In this document: positions 52,373 through 63,763 of the stretch, piece by piece | How positions within the stretch are numbered: the stretch's first letter is position 1 | Layout: the number at the start of each line of letters is the position of its first letter | Program-made: the position numbers and the translations under genes | NCBI GenBank assembly: GCA_949357655.1 | Contig: CASHTG010000016.1 | Coordinates: 2,356,001 to 2,420,000, forward strand | Direction: 5' to 3' | Length of the DNA: 64,000 nucleotides | Origin: Parascedosporium putredinis | Lineage: Eukaryota > Ascomycota > Sordariomycetes > Microascales > Microascaceae | Notes under the pieces: generated by a model | What the model saw: the letters and a program-made list of their open reading frames with translations, nothing else | Databases searched by the model: none | What the model was told of the DNA's origin: nothing

Positions 52373-52625
52373 AATGGATGAGGCAATGGCTAAGGGTTCA
52401 ACATAGAAAGGGGAAGAGAGAGACAAGAGGAACGGGTGGGGGATTATGGGCGTTGTTTTCTGTCAGATTTCCAAGAAGATCCAGTTGTTTGGGATGGGCC
52501 CCTGAAGGATCAAGATAACGTTACCGCATACAGGCGACTGATCACTCGGCATGAGGTGACACAAGATTTCCCTATAGCCGGATAAAGTCAGGTGGCCCAA
52601 ATGTATGTGTGGAGGGTTGCACGTT
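51931..52625. other. Intergenic region between 5S rRNA and dynamin genes
   Basis: About 700 bases without a gene signature. It contains a long (AG)n microsatellite (52339-52370) within a purine-rich block and leads into the TATA element of the dynamin-family gene. Confidence 0.5.
52339..52370. repeat. (AG)16 microsatellite
   Basis: Sixteen consecutive AG units, about 340 bases before the dynamin start codon. Likely polymorphic. Confidence 0.95.
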
Positions 52626-52632
52626 TATAAAA
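52626..52632 (+). promoter_or_regulatory. TATA box of the dynamin-family gene
   Basis: TATAAAA lies 79 bases before the ATG at 52711, in a suitable position for a core promoter with a short leader. Confidence 0.5.
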
Positions 52633-52710
52633 CGCCGCCCGTCTGCTGTACAACCTGCTCTCCTTTTTCGGATTAGATTAGGAGAAATCACATCAGGATT
52701 GCAAGCCACC

Positions 52711-55595
52711 ATGGATTCTCCTCCTCAAGCCCAGCCCTTCCAAAACAATATCGTGATAGACCGACCCTGTAGTGCTCAGTCTAACACTGATACAGCATCT
52801 GAAGCCACGTTTGTGGCATCGCCCGCTCTCGATGAACTCAACGACGCCGAGTCCAAGGCCCTCCTCGACACCATTGACAAGCTTCGGGCCCTTGGCGTAG
52901 GCGACATCATTCACCTCCCCAGATCATCGTCGTCGGTGACCAGTCGTCTGGAAAGTCCTCGGTGCTAGAGGCCATCTCCCACGTCCGTTTTCCCGTACAG
53001 GGAGGCGTGTGTACGCGCTTCGCTACCGAACTCGTGTTGCGGACTGCGCACACAGCCTCCGTCGTCGTTGATATCCGATACGCCAAGGACAAGTCGGGAC
53101 GCCACACCCTGCCGTTTCGGAAAACAAGCTTCAACAAGGATGACCTGCCCACTCTGATTGAGGAGGCCAAGGCCGTCATGGGCATCAAGGCCCATGCCGG
53201 CGCCAAGGGGAGGGCTTCTCCAACGACGTGCTTCGCGTGAGCATCACAGGGCCAGACGTGCTATCGCTCACCATCGTCGACCTCCCCGGCTTCTTCCACT
53301 CGGAGACTTCGGAGCAGACGGCCGAGGACAAGCACATCGTAGACAAACTGGTGAGGACGTACATGAAGCAAGAGAAGAGCATCATCCTCGCCGTGCTTTC
53401 CGCCAACCAGCAGGCCGCCAACCAGAGCGTCCTGACCATCAGCAAGCAGGAGGACCCGGGCCGAGAGCGCACCATCGGCGTCATCACGAAGCCTGACCTC
53501 GCGGGGAAGGCTCCGCCAACGAAAAGGCTTACCTCAAGTTCGCCCGGAACCAGGAACCCACGCACCAGCTCAAGCTAGGCTGGCACGTCTTGCGCAACCG
53601 CAAGGAAAGCGAGGCGGGGATGGGGTACGGGGAGCGCGACGCGCAAGAGGCCGAGTTCCTCCGTCGGGGTGCGTGGAGCGATCTGCAAGAGCGGGACAAG
53701 GGCGTGGCCGCGCTGCGGAGGAAGCTTCGCAAAATTCTCCTCGACCACATCCGGGAGACCCTGCCGGGCCTCGTCACGGATTTGCAGGCGAACCTCGAGA
53801 AGAGGGAGCTGGCGCTCAAGCAGCTGGGGATGGCCCGGTCCAGCATCGAGGACATGCGGTCGTACCTCATCAGCGTGGCTACCGAGTTTAGGGACCTGGC
53901 TATGCGCGCCACTGAGGGCTCGTACACGGACGAGTTCTTTGGCGGGCTGGGCGACACGCGGTGGAAGCTGCGCGCCCAGATTCAAAATTTGCACCACGCC
54001 TTTGCCCATATTATGTCGACCAGGGGGCCAGTCAGCGGATCCTCAGGGAAGATGAAGAAGACGAAGACCCAGACGAAAATGACGATGACGATAACGATGA
54101 CGATTCCGAAGCATATTCCGACGTCGATTCTGAAGACGACGACGATGATGATGATGATGATGACGACGACGACGCCTACAGATCGGCCAACGCCCGTCCC
54201 GCGTACCTCAAGCCTCTGCTGCGGCAGTACGACTTCCCGCGCCCGGAGCGAATTAGCCTCGAGAAGAAGACGAGGCAGCTCACGAAACTAGCGGCTGGGA
54301 ACCGCGGCAAAGAATTTCCCGGGATCCCCAACCACAACCTCGTCATGCAGCTGTTTTGCGAGCAGGCGCGGCCGTGGACGGCCATCGCGGACCGCCACCT
54401 CGACCTCATCCTCGAGGCGGCGGGGGACGTCGTGCGCGGCATACTCGAGCACATACTCGGGCCCGACGACGCGACCAAGGCGTCGGTCCTGCGCGATATT
54501 GTCGAGCCCTTTTTCGAGAGCAGGCACGACGCGCTCAAGGCGAAGCTCGAGGAGGTTGCGGTGCCCCACGTCAGGGGCTACGGGCTGCCGCTCCTCGCCG
54601 ACTACCACGCGCAGATGCGCGCCACGTTTACGAAGCGCTGGACCTCCAAGATTGAGTCTCTCGTCCAGGACGACGCGGTGTCGGGCAAGGCCAAGGCCAA
54701 GCCCCTTTGCAGGCGGCCATGGTGAGGCGCATCGTCGGCGCCATCTCGGATGATGCGCAGGGGAGTGAGTTCGGCACGGAGAAGATTATTGACATGATGC
54801 AGATTTACTATGATGTAAGTGCACAAGAAACGTCTGCGTTTTTATAGCTACAGGAAAAGGAGGAAGAAGAAGAAAAGACCAAGAAAAGAAGAAGAAAAGA
54901 AAATGCGGAAAGTTGCTGACCGGTGTGCCCCTCCAAAAAATAGATGACCCAGAGGACGTTCGTGGACAACATCGTCAATCTAGCCGTGGAAAGCTGCCTG
55001 ATGACGCAGCTCCCCGGAATACTGACCCCCGCCATGATCAGCCGGCTCGACGACGAAGCCATCCGCAACCTGGCCGCCGAGTCCGACGAATCGAGAGCCG
55101 AGAGGGAGCGCCTGGTCGGGGTGACCAACACGCTCCGGGAGGGCCTGAAGCTGTGCCGCAAGTACAAGCCGTACGCCAGGGCCGCGAGGACGTCGATCAG
55201 CACCGCCCAGTCGGCGCACGGTAACAAGGTCAGCAGCACCCGGAGCTCGCCGACGCCGACGCGTGCCGAACCTGCTGTGGCCAAGGACCCGCCACCCGCC
55301 GCGTCCAGCGGCGGGTGTTCGGCTCCAGTAAGCCGGCGGCCCAGACCCCGTTCGGCACCGGTCCGTCGATGGCTGAGACCCTGTTCGGCACCAGTCCGTC
55401 GGTGGCCGAGACCCTATTCGGCCCCACCAAAAACCGGCAGTCCAGACTGCATTCGGCACCACCAAGGAGGCGGGAACCCGAAACGCGTTCAACTTTGCTA
55501 GCGAGCTGAAAGGTGTTCAAGGCGCGGGCTTATTTTCGGAATACGCGAAACCTACGCAGTCTGCAAAATCGAGTATTTTTTCAACACGTCCTTGA
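52711..55595 (+). CDS. Dynamin-family large GTPase with Asp run and FG-repeat C-terminal tail
   Basis: Exons 52711-54814 and 54944-55595 flank a 129-nt intron (GTAAGT donor, CTGAC branch, TAG acceptor). The ATG sits in an ideal GCCACCATGG context. With seven restored bases the exons total 2763 nt, 920 aa. GTPase motifs: G1 GDQSSGKS (residues 76-83), G3 DLPG, G4 TKPD. A stalk follows, interrupted by an acidic insert of GAY repeats (54050-54180, more than a dozen Asp in a row). The GTPase effector domain begins at the second exon (MTQRTFVDNIVNLAVESCL). The last 100 residues carry five FG motifs (VFGSS, PFGTG, LFGTS, LFGPT, AFGTT), then end in IFSTRP. Dynamins tubulate or sever membranes; this member resembles Mx/Vps1-like fungal relatives of unknown role. 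Breaks: 52917-52920, 53207-53210, 53509-53510, 54009-54013, 54702-54708, 55313-55315, 55429-55433. Confidence 0.88.
54050..54180 (+). repeat. Coding GAY (Asp) repeat
   Basis: Trinucleotide GAC/GAT/GAA repeats encode Glu/Asp-rich sequence and then a long uninterrupted Asp run in the stalk region of the dynamin-family GTPase. Confidence 0.85.
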
Positions 55596-58500
55596 TGCGT
55601 GTGGAAACAGGCGAGTAGGCCTTTGGGCATTCGTTGTCTTCTACGAAGTAACCCTCCGCCGCGTAAACCTCTTTTTGTTTTCTATCTTGGCTAGGGTCTT
55701 TTTCTCTCCCTATTTTCTCCACTCCTGGGGAATCCTACTTTTGCGGGTTGCCTATGTCGAGGCCTGATACACACGGATGACGGAAGATGAGTGGGTAGGA
55801 TGGAATAAGGGAGGGTGTTAGTCGATCTGTCTTGTGTTTCTTATTCACCGGGTACGTAACGTACGGATACAGTGTAGATGTGGATATGGGTATGGACGTA
55901 GAAGCTCGTAATAGCACTTGTTTTTTTATTGTTTTCTCCCATGATGATCAATGTTTAGAGTTGGAACCCGTGTACTGGTTGGGCTGGGGCTCGTCTTGCT
56001 AGGATTATCTACAACTGCATTGTAGAAACCAGCCCTTTGGCCGATCACTCGTTGAATGGGAATAGTGTCGGCGTGTTGTCGAAACGAAGAGGCGGAAGTG
56101 GCAGGAAATGGGAGATTCACAGTCATGCACCTAGATTTCACTAGAGAATCAAATCGTCGAGCTACTCCTGCGAATCCGTTGCTCTCCACGCCGATCCTCA
56201 CGCTTGGAAGTTTCCCTTCCCCTCCCCTCTATATATCTCCTTCGCCACCCCTTGTCCTTCTTCTAACGGGGCGCGGGGTTGTATGTCTTTGATTCCCTTG
56301 AAACAAGAGCCCTCCCAGAAGCGTTCGTGTCTGTTTGAGATACCCCAGAAATCCATGGATGGTCTTGTCTCACGGCAGAATGTCTCACCATTCGCATCAT
56401 CAGTAGACACTCGATGACGTCTAAGCCATCTGGTGAGATCAACGCAAAGGCACTAAGCACATGCGACGAGTAGAAGTTGGATGATCATGTGCAAAGTGAA
56501 TCTTGAACGGGGTGTGAGTTTACAAAACGAGAATAAAAAAATAGGAACCAGCAGTGAGGAAGAAAACTACCTCGTCCATTAGAACTAGACCGTTGGCATT
56601 AGACCCAGTTAACAGACTTTACCTGTAATTTCGGGGTCCTTCCGTAACGAGCAAGACACAAAGTGCCCATGAAATCGGTGGCGCGGAGCTTTGCAATGGC
56701 TCAATTGGCAGCGGACCGGCGTGACTCCACTTCGGATCGTGGGCCCCGCAGAGAGCGATCAGATTTTGGATGACAGCTCCCGGTTCAATGGCACGCGGAC
56801 GGAGTTGTCACGGATATCTCAACGCGCTGGATTATTTATCATCATCGTCGATTTTGGGATCCACCGCGGTCTCTTCCCTCCGCGCCGAAGTGAGGGAACG
56901 GGATAGCAAAGAAAGAAAAAAAGGCTATGCGTAAATAAGACAAAGTCGTCCTGTAAAAATTCTTTCTGAAGCCTAAACTCGCGTGTTGCCAAGATGTCCA
57001 AGACGGACACCAGCACCGAAATATTTGTCTCTCCCCCACTTTCCTGTGCTCTTTTCTTCTCGGTGACGCAGCCAGAGCTAGCGAGAGGACAAGGCCGGCC
57101 AGGAAGGACATGCGAGAGAGACGTGGTCGGGTCGGGACCTTCGGGCGACTGCGTTTATAGGCTCCGCTGGGGCTGAGGGCTGCCCCGAGGGCTTCGATTG
57201 TGCGAGGTGAGCAGGCGTGGCTTTGTGTGATACGATACGAATGGTCGGATAGGGAGAAGCCTCCGGGACGCATGTGTTTTTGTGTTGCACGCTTTCTGGG
57301 AAGTATGCCACGTCCTTGGGCCGTGGCCGGGGCTCCCTTCCAATTGAGACGTGTAAGTGACTGGCGGAGCTTTGGGGTTAAAACGCCGGGATCCGGGAAT
57401 TCTTTGGTTTTGTTGTTTTATTTACAACCGCCTTAGCTACAGGCACAATTACAGCGGCCGGATTCCCGTTACAAGTCGCCCTGGATTTTCCTGGAGAAGA
57501 TAGCCGGGCGTGCTGATGATCGTAATGTCCGGTAGCACGGCGGCGAACCTGTCCGAAGGGCCATATCGGTGCCGTGGAGCGCAGGACAGTGCTGTCCGCC
57601 GTGAAAAAGACCCGCCACGTTCTTGAGTGCGGCTGAGAGCGACATGTTCGCGCGCCCGACCAAGTGTATCACACAAGGTTGATTTTCTGGGTGTTCAACG
57701 AGGTCGGGGGAAGAGAAGGGTGGCAGGGGCTGGAGGGGCGTGGGTTGAGCGAAAAGGGATGATCGTCGCGAGAGGGCTTGGAAACTAGGGCTGAAAACAA
57801 GAATATGGAAGAATCGGGAAGAGGCCGCAACCAACGATCGGCGATTCGGCATGGGTTACGAAGAAATGGGAGTTTGGCAGGGTTTCTGCAAGTATCAAGG
57901 CCATCATGATCAACACAACACAATGCATTCGCTAAGCTACGGGCGGGAAGGGAGAAATCAGGAAAAACCGGGGTGAGCAGCCCGACAACTTGGCTTTTCG
58001 GGGCGCAATTTTTCTATTTTATAAGCCCTTACGATTTGCTGCTATTGGCGCATGCGGCGCAGATTTTGGATTACATCTCTGCACCTGTTGAGCGGTGGCC
58101 GGCGGGCCAAGAGGGTGCGGGCGGTCGTGCCATCGCAACGACTCATCCAAAACCCACTCACTTATACCAAGGTGATCGTTGTTGGAATTAGAGTCACCTT
58201 GCTCCTGGCACTTATTCAACTGGGCGCCTAGACAAGTGGTGGAGGCGCGCTGGGGAAGCAAGCCTCGATGGCTTCAAAAGATTAAAGAGGGCGGCGAGAA
58301 CATGCCATCTCGAAAGACTGATTCGTTCAGACCAATGCGTATCAGCCACACAGGAGACGGCGGCCAGAAGGGCGGGCTAGTTAGTCGCTGGCTGATACCT
58401 AGGGCGCATTTCTGCTATTGTCCTTGTTTGGCTGAATGTCAGGCGATGCTGGCCAAGGTCATCATCTCATGATGTCGGCTCTTGCCTTGGTGCTTGGTTC

Positions 58501-61500
58501 AAGGGCGATTTCATGATGCGTCCTGTGGAGCCTCTCAATATGCCTTCTTGCCGAGAGACGCGTATGCTGCATCTCCATCTCCATTTTCTGTGCCCCTCCC
58601 TCATGGCAGGCGGTCGGAGATTACAAAGTAACGGCTGCGAGTAGGCCCTCGGCCGGTAATTGCGACTATGGGAGGCTGCGAATGTGCTGTTTGGCGTGCA
58701 AGTGGTCGAGCCATGACTAACCACGGTGCAGAAATGGTCTCGAGGGAGGAAGTTGTCGTCTGTCGCTCTCGGTCGGGAGAAGCAAACGATTCGAGTTGAT
58801 CCAGATTCGATCTCAAGTGCCGGTGGTCCCTAGTACATTCACAAGAGCGGGAGGTCAAGCATAAAGAAAAGGTATGGTCTACATAATGGGGGTGGACAGT
58901 GTGAGAAAAATATGCACCGCCCTGCTTTCTGCTTTTAGCAGGTGGGGTAATAAGTACTTCGTACCTTGCGACACCGGGTCCAAGTGGAAAGGCCGTGATG
59001 CCAAGATGACGATGGGAGGCTCCCATTGGTTAGAACCGTAGGCTTCGATGGGTCCATCTTCTATTAGTTCCGGTTCGCTGGCGCGCGGGCAAAAAGAGGA
59101 GAGACGCACACCTCTCCCCTGCAGGCCCGCCCCCTGGTCAATGTGACTGCGCCTGTCCTTGTTGGCGCGTTTCGAAACTTGGGAGGACACCTCCTGAAAT
59201 TTTGAGGGCAGCCGAGCAACGACTCGTGAAGAATTAATGGTGTGGGAGAACGGGAAAAAGGGGAGGATGGTGGGTGAGAAGAGCTTCAGCTGCTCAATAG
59301 ACAGCACAGGCGGACAGACAGGCAGACAGCTGGGCGCATTGAATACTGCACCAAACTTGAAGTGGACACGGGCAACACAGCCTTCTTTTTATTTGAACAC
59401 GAGAAATTTTCTGGGGCATGGAGGACATCCTCGAGCGATCATGACGCTATTGCCGCGCAGTCCTCGATCATAGCGGCGCTGATCTTGGAGTCCCAGCCGA
59501 TCTTCTATCCGGCTTCCCGTTCAGAGTCTTCGAGGCCCGCGGGCAGAAAGAGAGAGAGAGACAGGAGGGGCCGGCCAACCCCTGGGCTAGCACTAGATAC
59601 CTTCACATGGCCGTTCGACCCTACTTCTAGTGCGCTTCAGGGCTTCCTTTGCCCCTTGAGATTAACCTTTGATGTGAGCCACTCCCGAGGACAGGTGTGA
59701 AATGAGCGTACAAGTAATAAGGGGGAATGGGGGACTGGGGGAGGGGGTGTTGTTCAGAGAGATGGGATGTGGGACGACTGGCCCAGAGGAAGGATTGAAC
59801 AAGTTAAATGATCCATTCCCTTTTGCTCTCGGCGATGGCGACGACTCTGGGGCAGAGCAGACGGAAGGAACGATTAAAGGAGGGCGATGGCAATTAGAGT
59901 TCGTCCGTGATCCAGGCACAGTTGGTTCATTTCCCACTTGGCCCCTGGACATCAACAATTCGCTTCTTCCGTTCCTTAGGTGAGCCCTCACCGGCCGCTT
60001 CCCCTTTTGCGCCCGGAGAGAGATATTTATAGGGGGCGGAAATGATAATGTAAATCCTAAAGTGGCAGCCTTGAGGTCTGGAAGGCTTGACCAAAACTAT
60101 CTCCAAGGGTGTCATTACTCTCCTAACCACCATTCTCATCAAGGAGGAAAAGGAAAAGCGCAACCCCGTTCTTGCCGTTCATCCGCTGCTCACGAGGGAG
60201 GTGTAGGTAGAGTCGGTTGAATCCATAATAAATTCCATAGATTTATGGATCCATTAGATGGATGGCGAAAAACAAAGAGATAAAAATAAAAATAAATCAA
60301 TTCAAAAGAATCTGCGAGTCGAGTCCGCCCGAGGTAGCCGATTTCATATCGAAGCAGGCAAGCAGGTCAGGCTGCACTTCGCCCCCTCTTCGTCTGACTC
60401 TGGACCTACTCTGGGCCTGCTCTGGGCCTGGATGCGCTTGAGGGTCATTTTTGTGTGAATCACAGGTTTTGCCCCCTCTCCTCCCCACTATTCAATATTA
60501 TGGAGGCAACATCAATGGATCAATTGATCCCGGGCCCAGTAAACTTGGAAAGGGCCACCGTCTTCTTGCCGGGTGCGGTGCGGTGCTTTGCTCGGTTCGA
60601 ACGTTCAGACCCACCCCAGCCATCCGCTCCTTTCCATCCCATCCACCAGCCATGATCCGTCTTGCCGTGCTCCTGCCGTGGTAGGTTCCAGGAAATCGCA
60701 CTTTATGATTCCCCACCACCTTCCAAAAGTCCACTCTCCTGTCAATGCAGTCAATTTACAGCTGTCTCCGCTGCATCGTCCTTTCCCTTTGGTTTCTCCT
60801 TGATCCGTGCTGCATCTGCGTAAGCGTACTGTAGGTCGGGTATTTCCCTCGCTCGCTTGCGCCTCGGTACTGGTGCGCTGGGCCAACACAAGGTACTTAC
60901 CCATACTCGCACGAGGGCACTGTGGGTGTCCCGGGACGTCTCCTCCAAGTCTTTTCAACTTGGACAGAATTCTGGAGAAGCACAAGTACTGCATATGGGC
61001 CAATAAGCCTGACCCCAGCGCTGTCCGTTTGGACAGCTCGGGATAAGGGAAGAGAAGAACCTGATTTGTCCCCCGAGAAGAAAGAAGACAACGAAGAGAA
61101 AGACAAAAAAACGGCCAGCTTACAGTCACGCAAGTTGGCCACCCTAGCGATGCCGGCTCTTCCAATCCATCAAGGCCACGAGGTCCCCAACAAACATGGC
61201 TTCTTGGGGCCATTTTTTTGCATGGGACCTGCGCAAAGAACAACGCATAACATTCGGAATAGCCAATTCCTCCCCCAGGGCCTTGACACCCATGGGCGAA
61301 TTTTCATTCACAGTTCCATCATTTGACTTGGCGACATGAATTGGGATTGGGGTGCAAGGCCAAGACACACCGTCTGGTTCCTCGTGCCTGACTTGTCGTC
61401 GCCACCCACATCTGCTGGCATCGTCCAATGACCAACCGCGAGCGTATTTTTCTGTTCAATTGCCTCGCTGCAGGTACAAAGTCAGTTCCAATGTGTTTGT

Positions 61501-63149
61501 CGTCTTTTTCCCCTTTCCTTCCTGTTCCTGTCAATGGGCTCCATCAGATCCAGGGCGCCCCTCTTTCCCACCCCCTCTTCCCTCTTTTCCTCCTCTTTTC
61601 CTTCTTTCCACAGGAGCTGGTCGTCTCCACTCCTTCAACTTCGCCACCCAACCTCATTCAACCTCTCAGGGCCTTCCCCTGCTGTGCGACAGGGTTCGGT
61701 ACCAGGGAACGACTCAAGGCACCAAATTGAAGGAGAGACGAGGTGAAAAAGAAAAAACAACTTTGCAGAACTTTCCCCCGATCTTTACGCGAGATGGGGG
61801 AGGAGGGCGGGGAAGAGGGACGAGAGGCAAGGCCAAAAGGCGGGAAAATCAGGAGGCAGGTCAAGAAGAAAGTTGCGCAAAAGTGAGGTGAGCCACCGCA
61901 CGGCGCCCAGGTCGCCACAAAGCCATCCATGGAAACTGGCTGCATCTTCGACCCTCCTTGTTCAGCCGAAGGATGCAAAGAAGAGGAGAAGGGCAAAGAG
62001 GGGAGAAAACTCTGGCTGGGCTGGCCAAAAAGCGCTGACCAGAGTATTACACGATGGTGTGATCCGAGTTGCTGAACCGGGCAGGCAGGGCGAGGAAGCC
62101 CAACGAAACGTGGCGAGCAATTGTTTGCAAGAATAACCTTTTGATTGTTGGCAATTGACGACTATTACCAGGCAGGCACACAGATTTTTAGAGATTCATG
62201 GCTCCCCTTGTCAAGCCATCAAGCTTGGAACAACGTTTCTTCGCACCTCTCCCGCAGTGTTTCTCCGAGTCCCGACTCATCCCTGGCGGGCACACAACAA
62301 GGAGCGTGGGCGGTGTCGATCCTGTAACCCTAGGCTGGCTTGACTAGGCCCAAGCAAGCCCGGATTGGACTGGTGAGGGGACCGCTCTCCCCCGGATTGG
62401 GCTAGCGTCCCCTTTACGAACCACCCTGTGGAGGCACCGGTGCCTCTGCTCGCCCCTGGGCATTTCCACAGACGTTCTCGGAGAGGCTGATTCTGATTCA
62501 GGCCATCTGGAGACCGGGTACCTGTCAACTCAACTTTTACCGTCTCCAGATTCAGCAGTCTTGACGAGGGGATTGTAGTATTAATCATTTTCCGCATGGT
62601 GGGTTTCAACGTTGGAGGAGCGCAAGCCATCCTGCTGCCATTGTCGTACTTGGGGCAACGCAGGGACGCCTCTTGGCCTCTCTCTTCTAATCTCTTTGGC
62701 TTTCTTTGCTTCTTGTCCTTCTCGATGTCCCCATTCCTGTGTGTACCTGCCTGGCGCTAGCAGTTATCCTGCCTCCTGCAACTCCCACCATGCATCTGTC
62801 GCTGACTTCATTCCTGTCAGGGCCTCTGCTGGCTCTAGGCTTTTGGCCACTTTGACCGAGTTTGGAAAAGCAACTATTATCGGTCGCGACGGGAAGGGAA
62901 AAAAAAAAAGAAAGACGAAGAAAAAAAGAGGAGCCCTGCTCAAAAAAGGCGCTTGCCACGCCACCCCTCCATCCTCTTTTTGATTTGTTCTTGTCACTTT
63001 TTGCTGAGAATCCTCCCGGCGATACCCTTTCCCCCGACCTCAGGCCAAGGCTCTTGCAGGCAGAGGCATTCAAGCCAGCGGAATGGGCGAGTGAAGTGCA
63101 GTGGAGCGTGGATGTGAAAGGCACCTGCGTCCCGCCGACGTGGCGGCAC

Positions 63150-63176
63150 TAACACACACACCCACACCCACACACC
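63150..63176. repeat. (AC)n microsatellite with CCCACA units
   Basis: A short AC-rich repeat, about 600 bases before the DUF1996 start codon. Confidence 0.75.
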
Positions 63177-63229
63177 GTAGCCTCAAATGATGTTCCCTCT
63201 CCAGCATGGTGAGCGGACCACACACCCCC

Positions 63230-63430
63230 TCCCCCTCTCTCCATCCCCCTTCCATCCTTCGAAAAGGAGACCCCCCTTGGGTTGTTCCTCACACCCCCTC
63301 TCCTCTTCGATCTTCGAGTTCTCTTTTTCTTCTTCTTATCCGACCTCATCCCCCTTCGTTTCTTCTCACCTTCATCTTGTCTCACTCTCTGTCACTCCTT
63401 CAAACGCCCTTCTTTTCTGTTCTTGTTTAG
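63230..63430 (+). promoter_or_regulatory. CT-rich block upstream of the DUF1996 gene
   Basis: The coding strand is dominated by C and T over about 200 bases, including TCTTCTTCTTAT and CTCTCTGTCACTC segments. The block ends about 335 bases before the ATG. This is typical of strongly expressed fungal genes, but no mapped start exists. Confidence 0.4.
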
Positions 63431-63763
63431 ACGAAGCTGCTGAGCCTGCTGGCACGTCCTCTCCTTTACTTGCATATAACAAAACCACGACGCAGTTTCG
63501 TTCCTTTTGAGCTGCTCACCAACAACCCGTCTTTTCCTGATCACCCTTTCGAAGCCGACGTACGGTTCTCCCAAGGGCTCATCAAAGACCATTTCATTCT
63601 TTCGGTGCTCTGGTATCAGCATCTCTTCTACAAAAACACCAAATCCTGTCCACCATAGACGGACAGTGATACAACACACACACACAAGAAAGGCCTAGTT
63701 CCCGAGACTTAGACACATATTGACCACGAACCGTTTAACGGCAAGACGTCGACGACATTCAAG

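Larger units (their letters stand above)
55596..63763. other. 8.2 kb intergenic region, no gene recognised
   Basis: No conserved protein family, tRNA or transposon protein was recognised. A D-arm-like tRNA fragment (56696-56715) and a weakly coding-like minus-strand island (57449-57852) are discussed under findings and rejections. TACGAAGTA motifs occur at 55642 and, inverted, at 58955. The last 600 bases are pyrimidine-rich and probably hold the promoter and leader of the DUF1996 gene. Confidence 0.5.

Noticed and set aside
52711..55595. Calling the dynamin-family gene a pseudogene
   Set aside because: All seven defects are single missing bases, mostly in short homopolymer runs, with no stop-creating substitutions and intact GTPase motifs. 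The same defect type hits every other gene of reasonable length, so an assembly cause is more likely.
56696..56715. tRNA-like D-arm (GGCTCAATTGGCAGCG) followed by GTGACTCCA, resembling tRNA-Trp
   Set aside because: No acceptor stem, anticodon stem or T-arm pairs with it, even when an intron is allowed. At best it is a degraded fragment.
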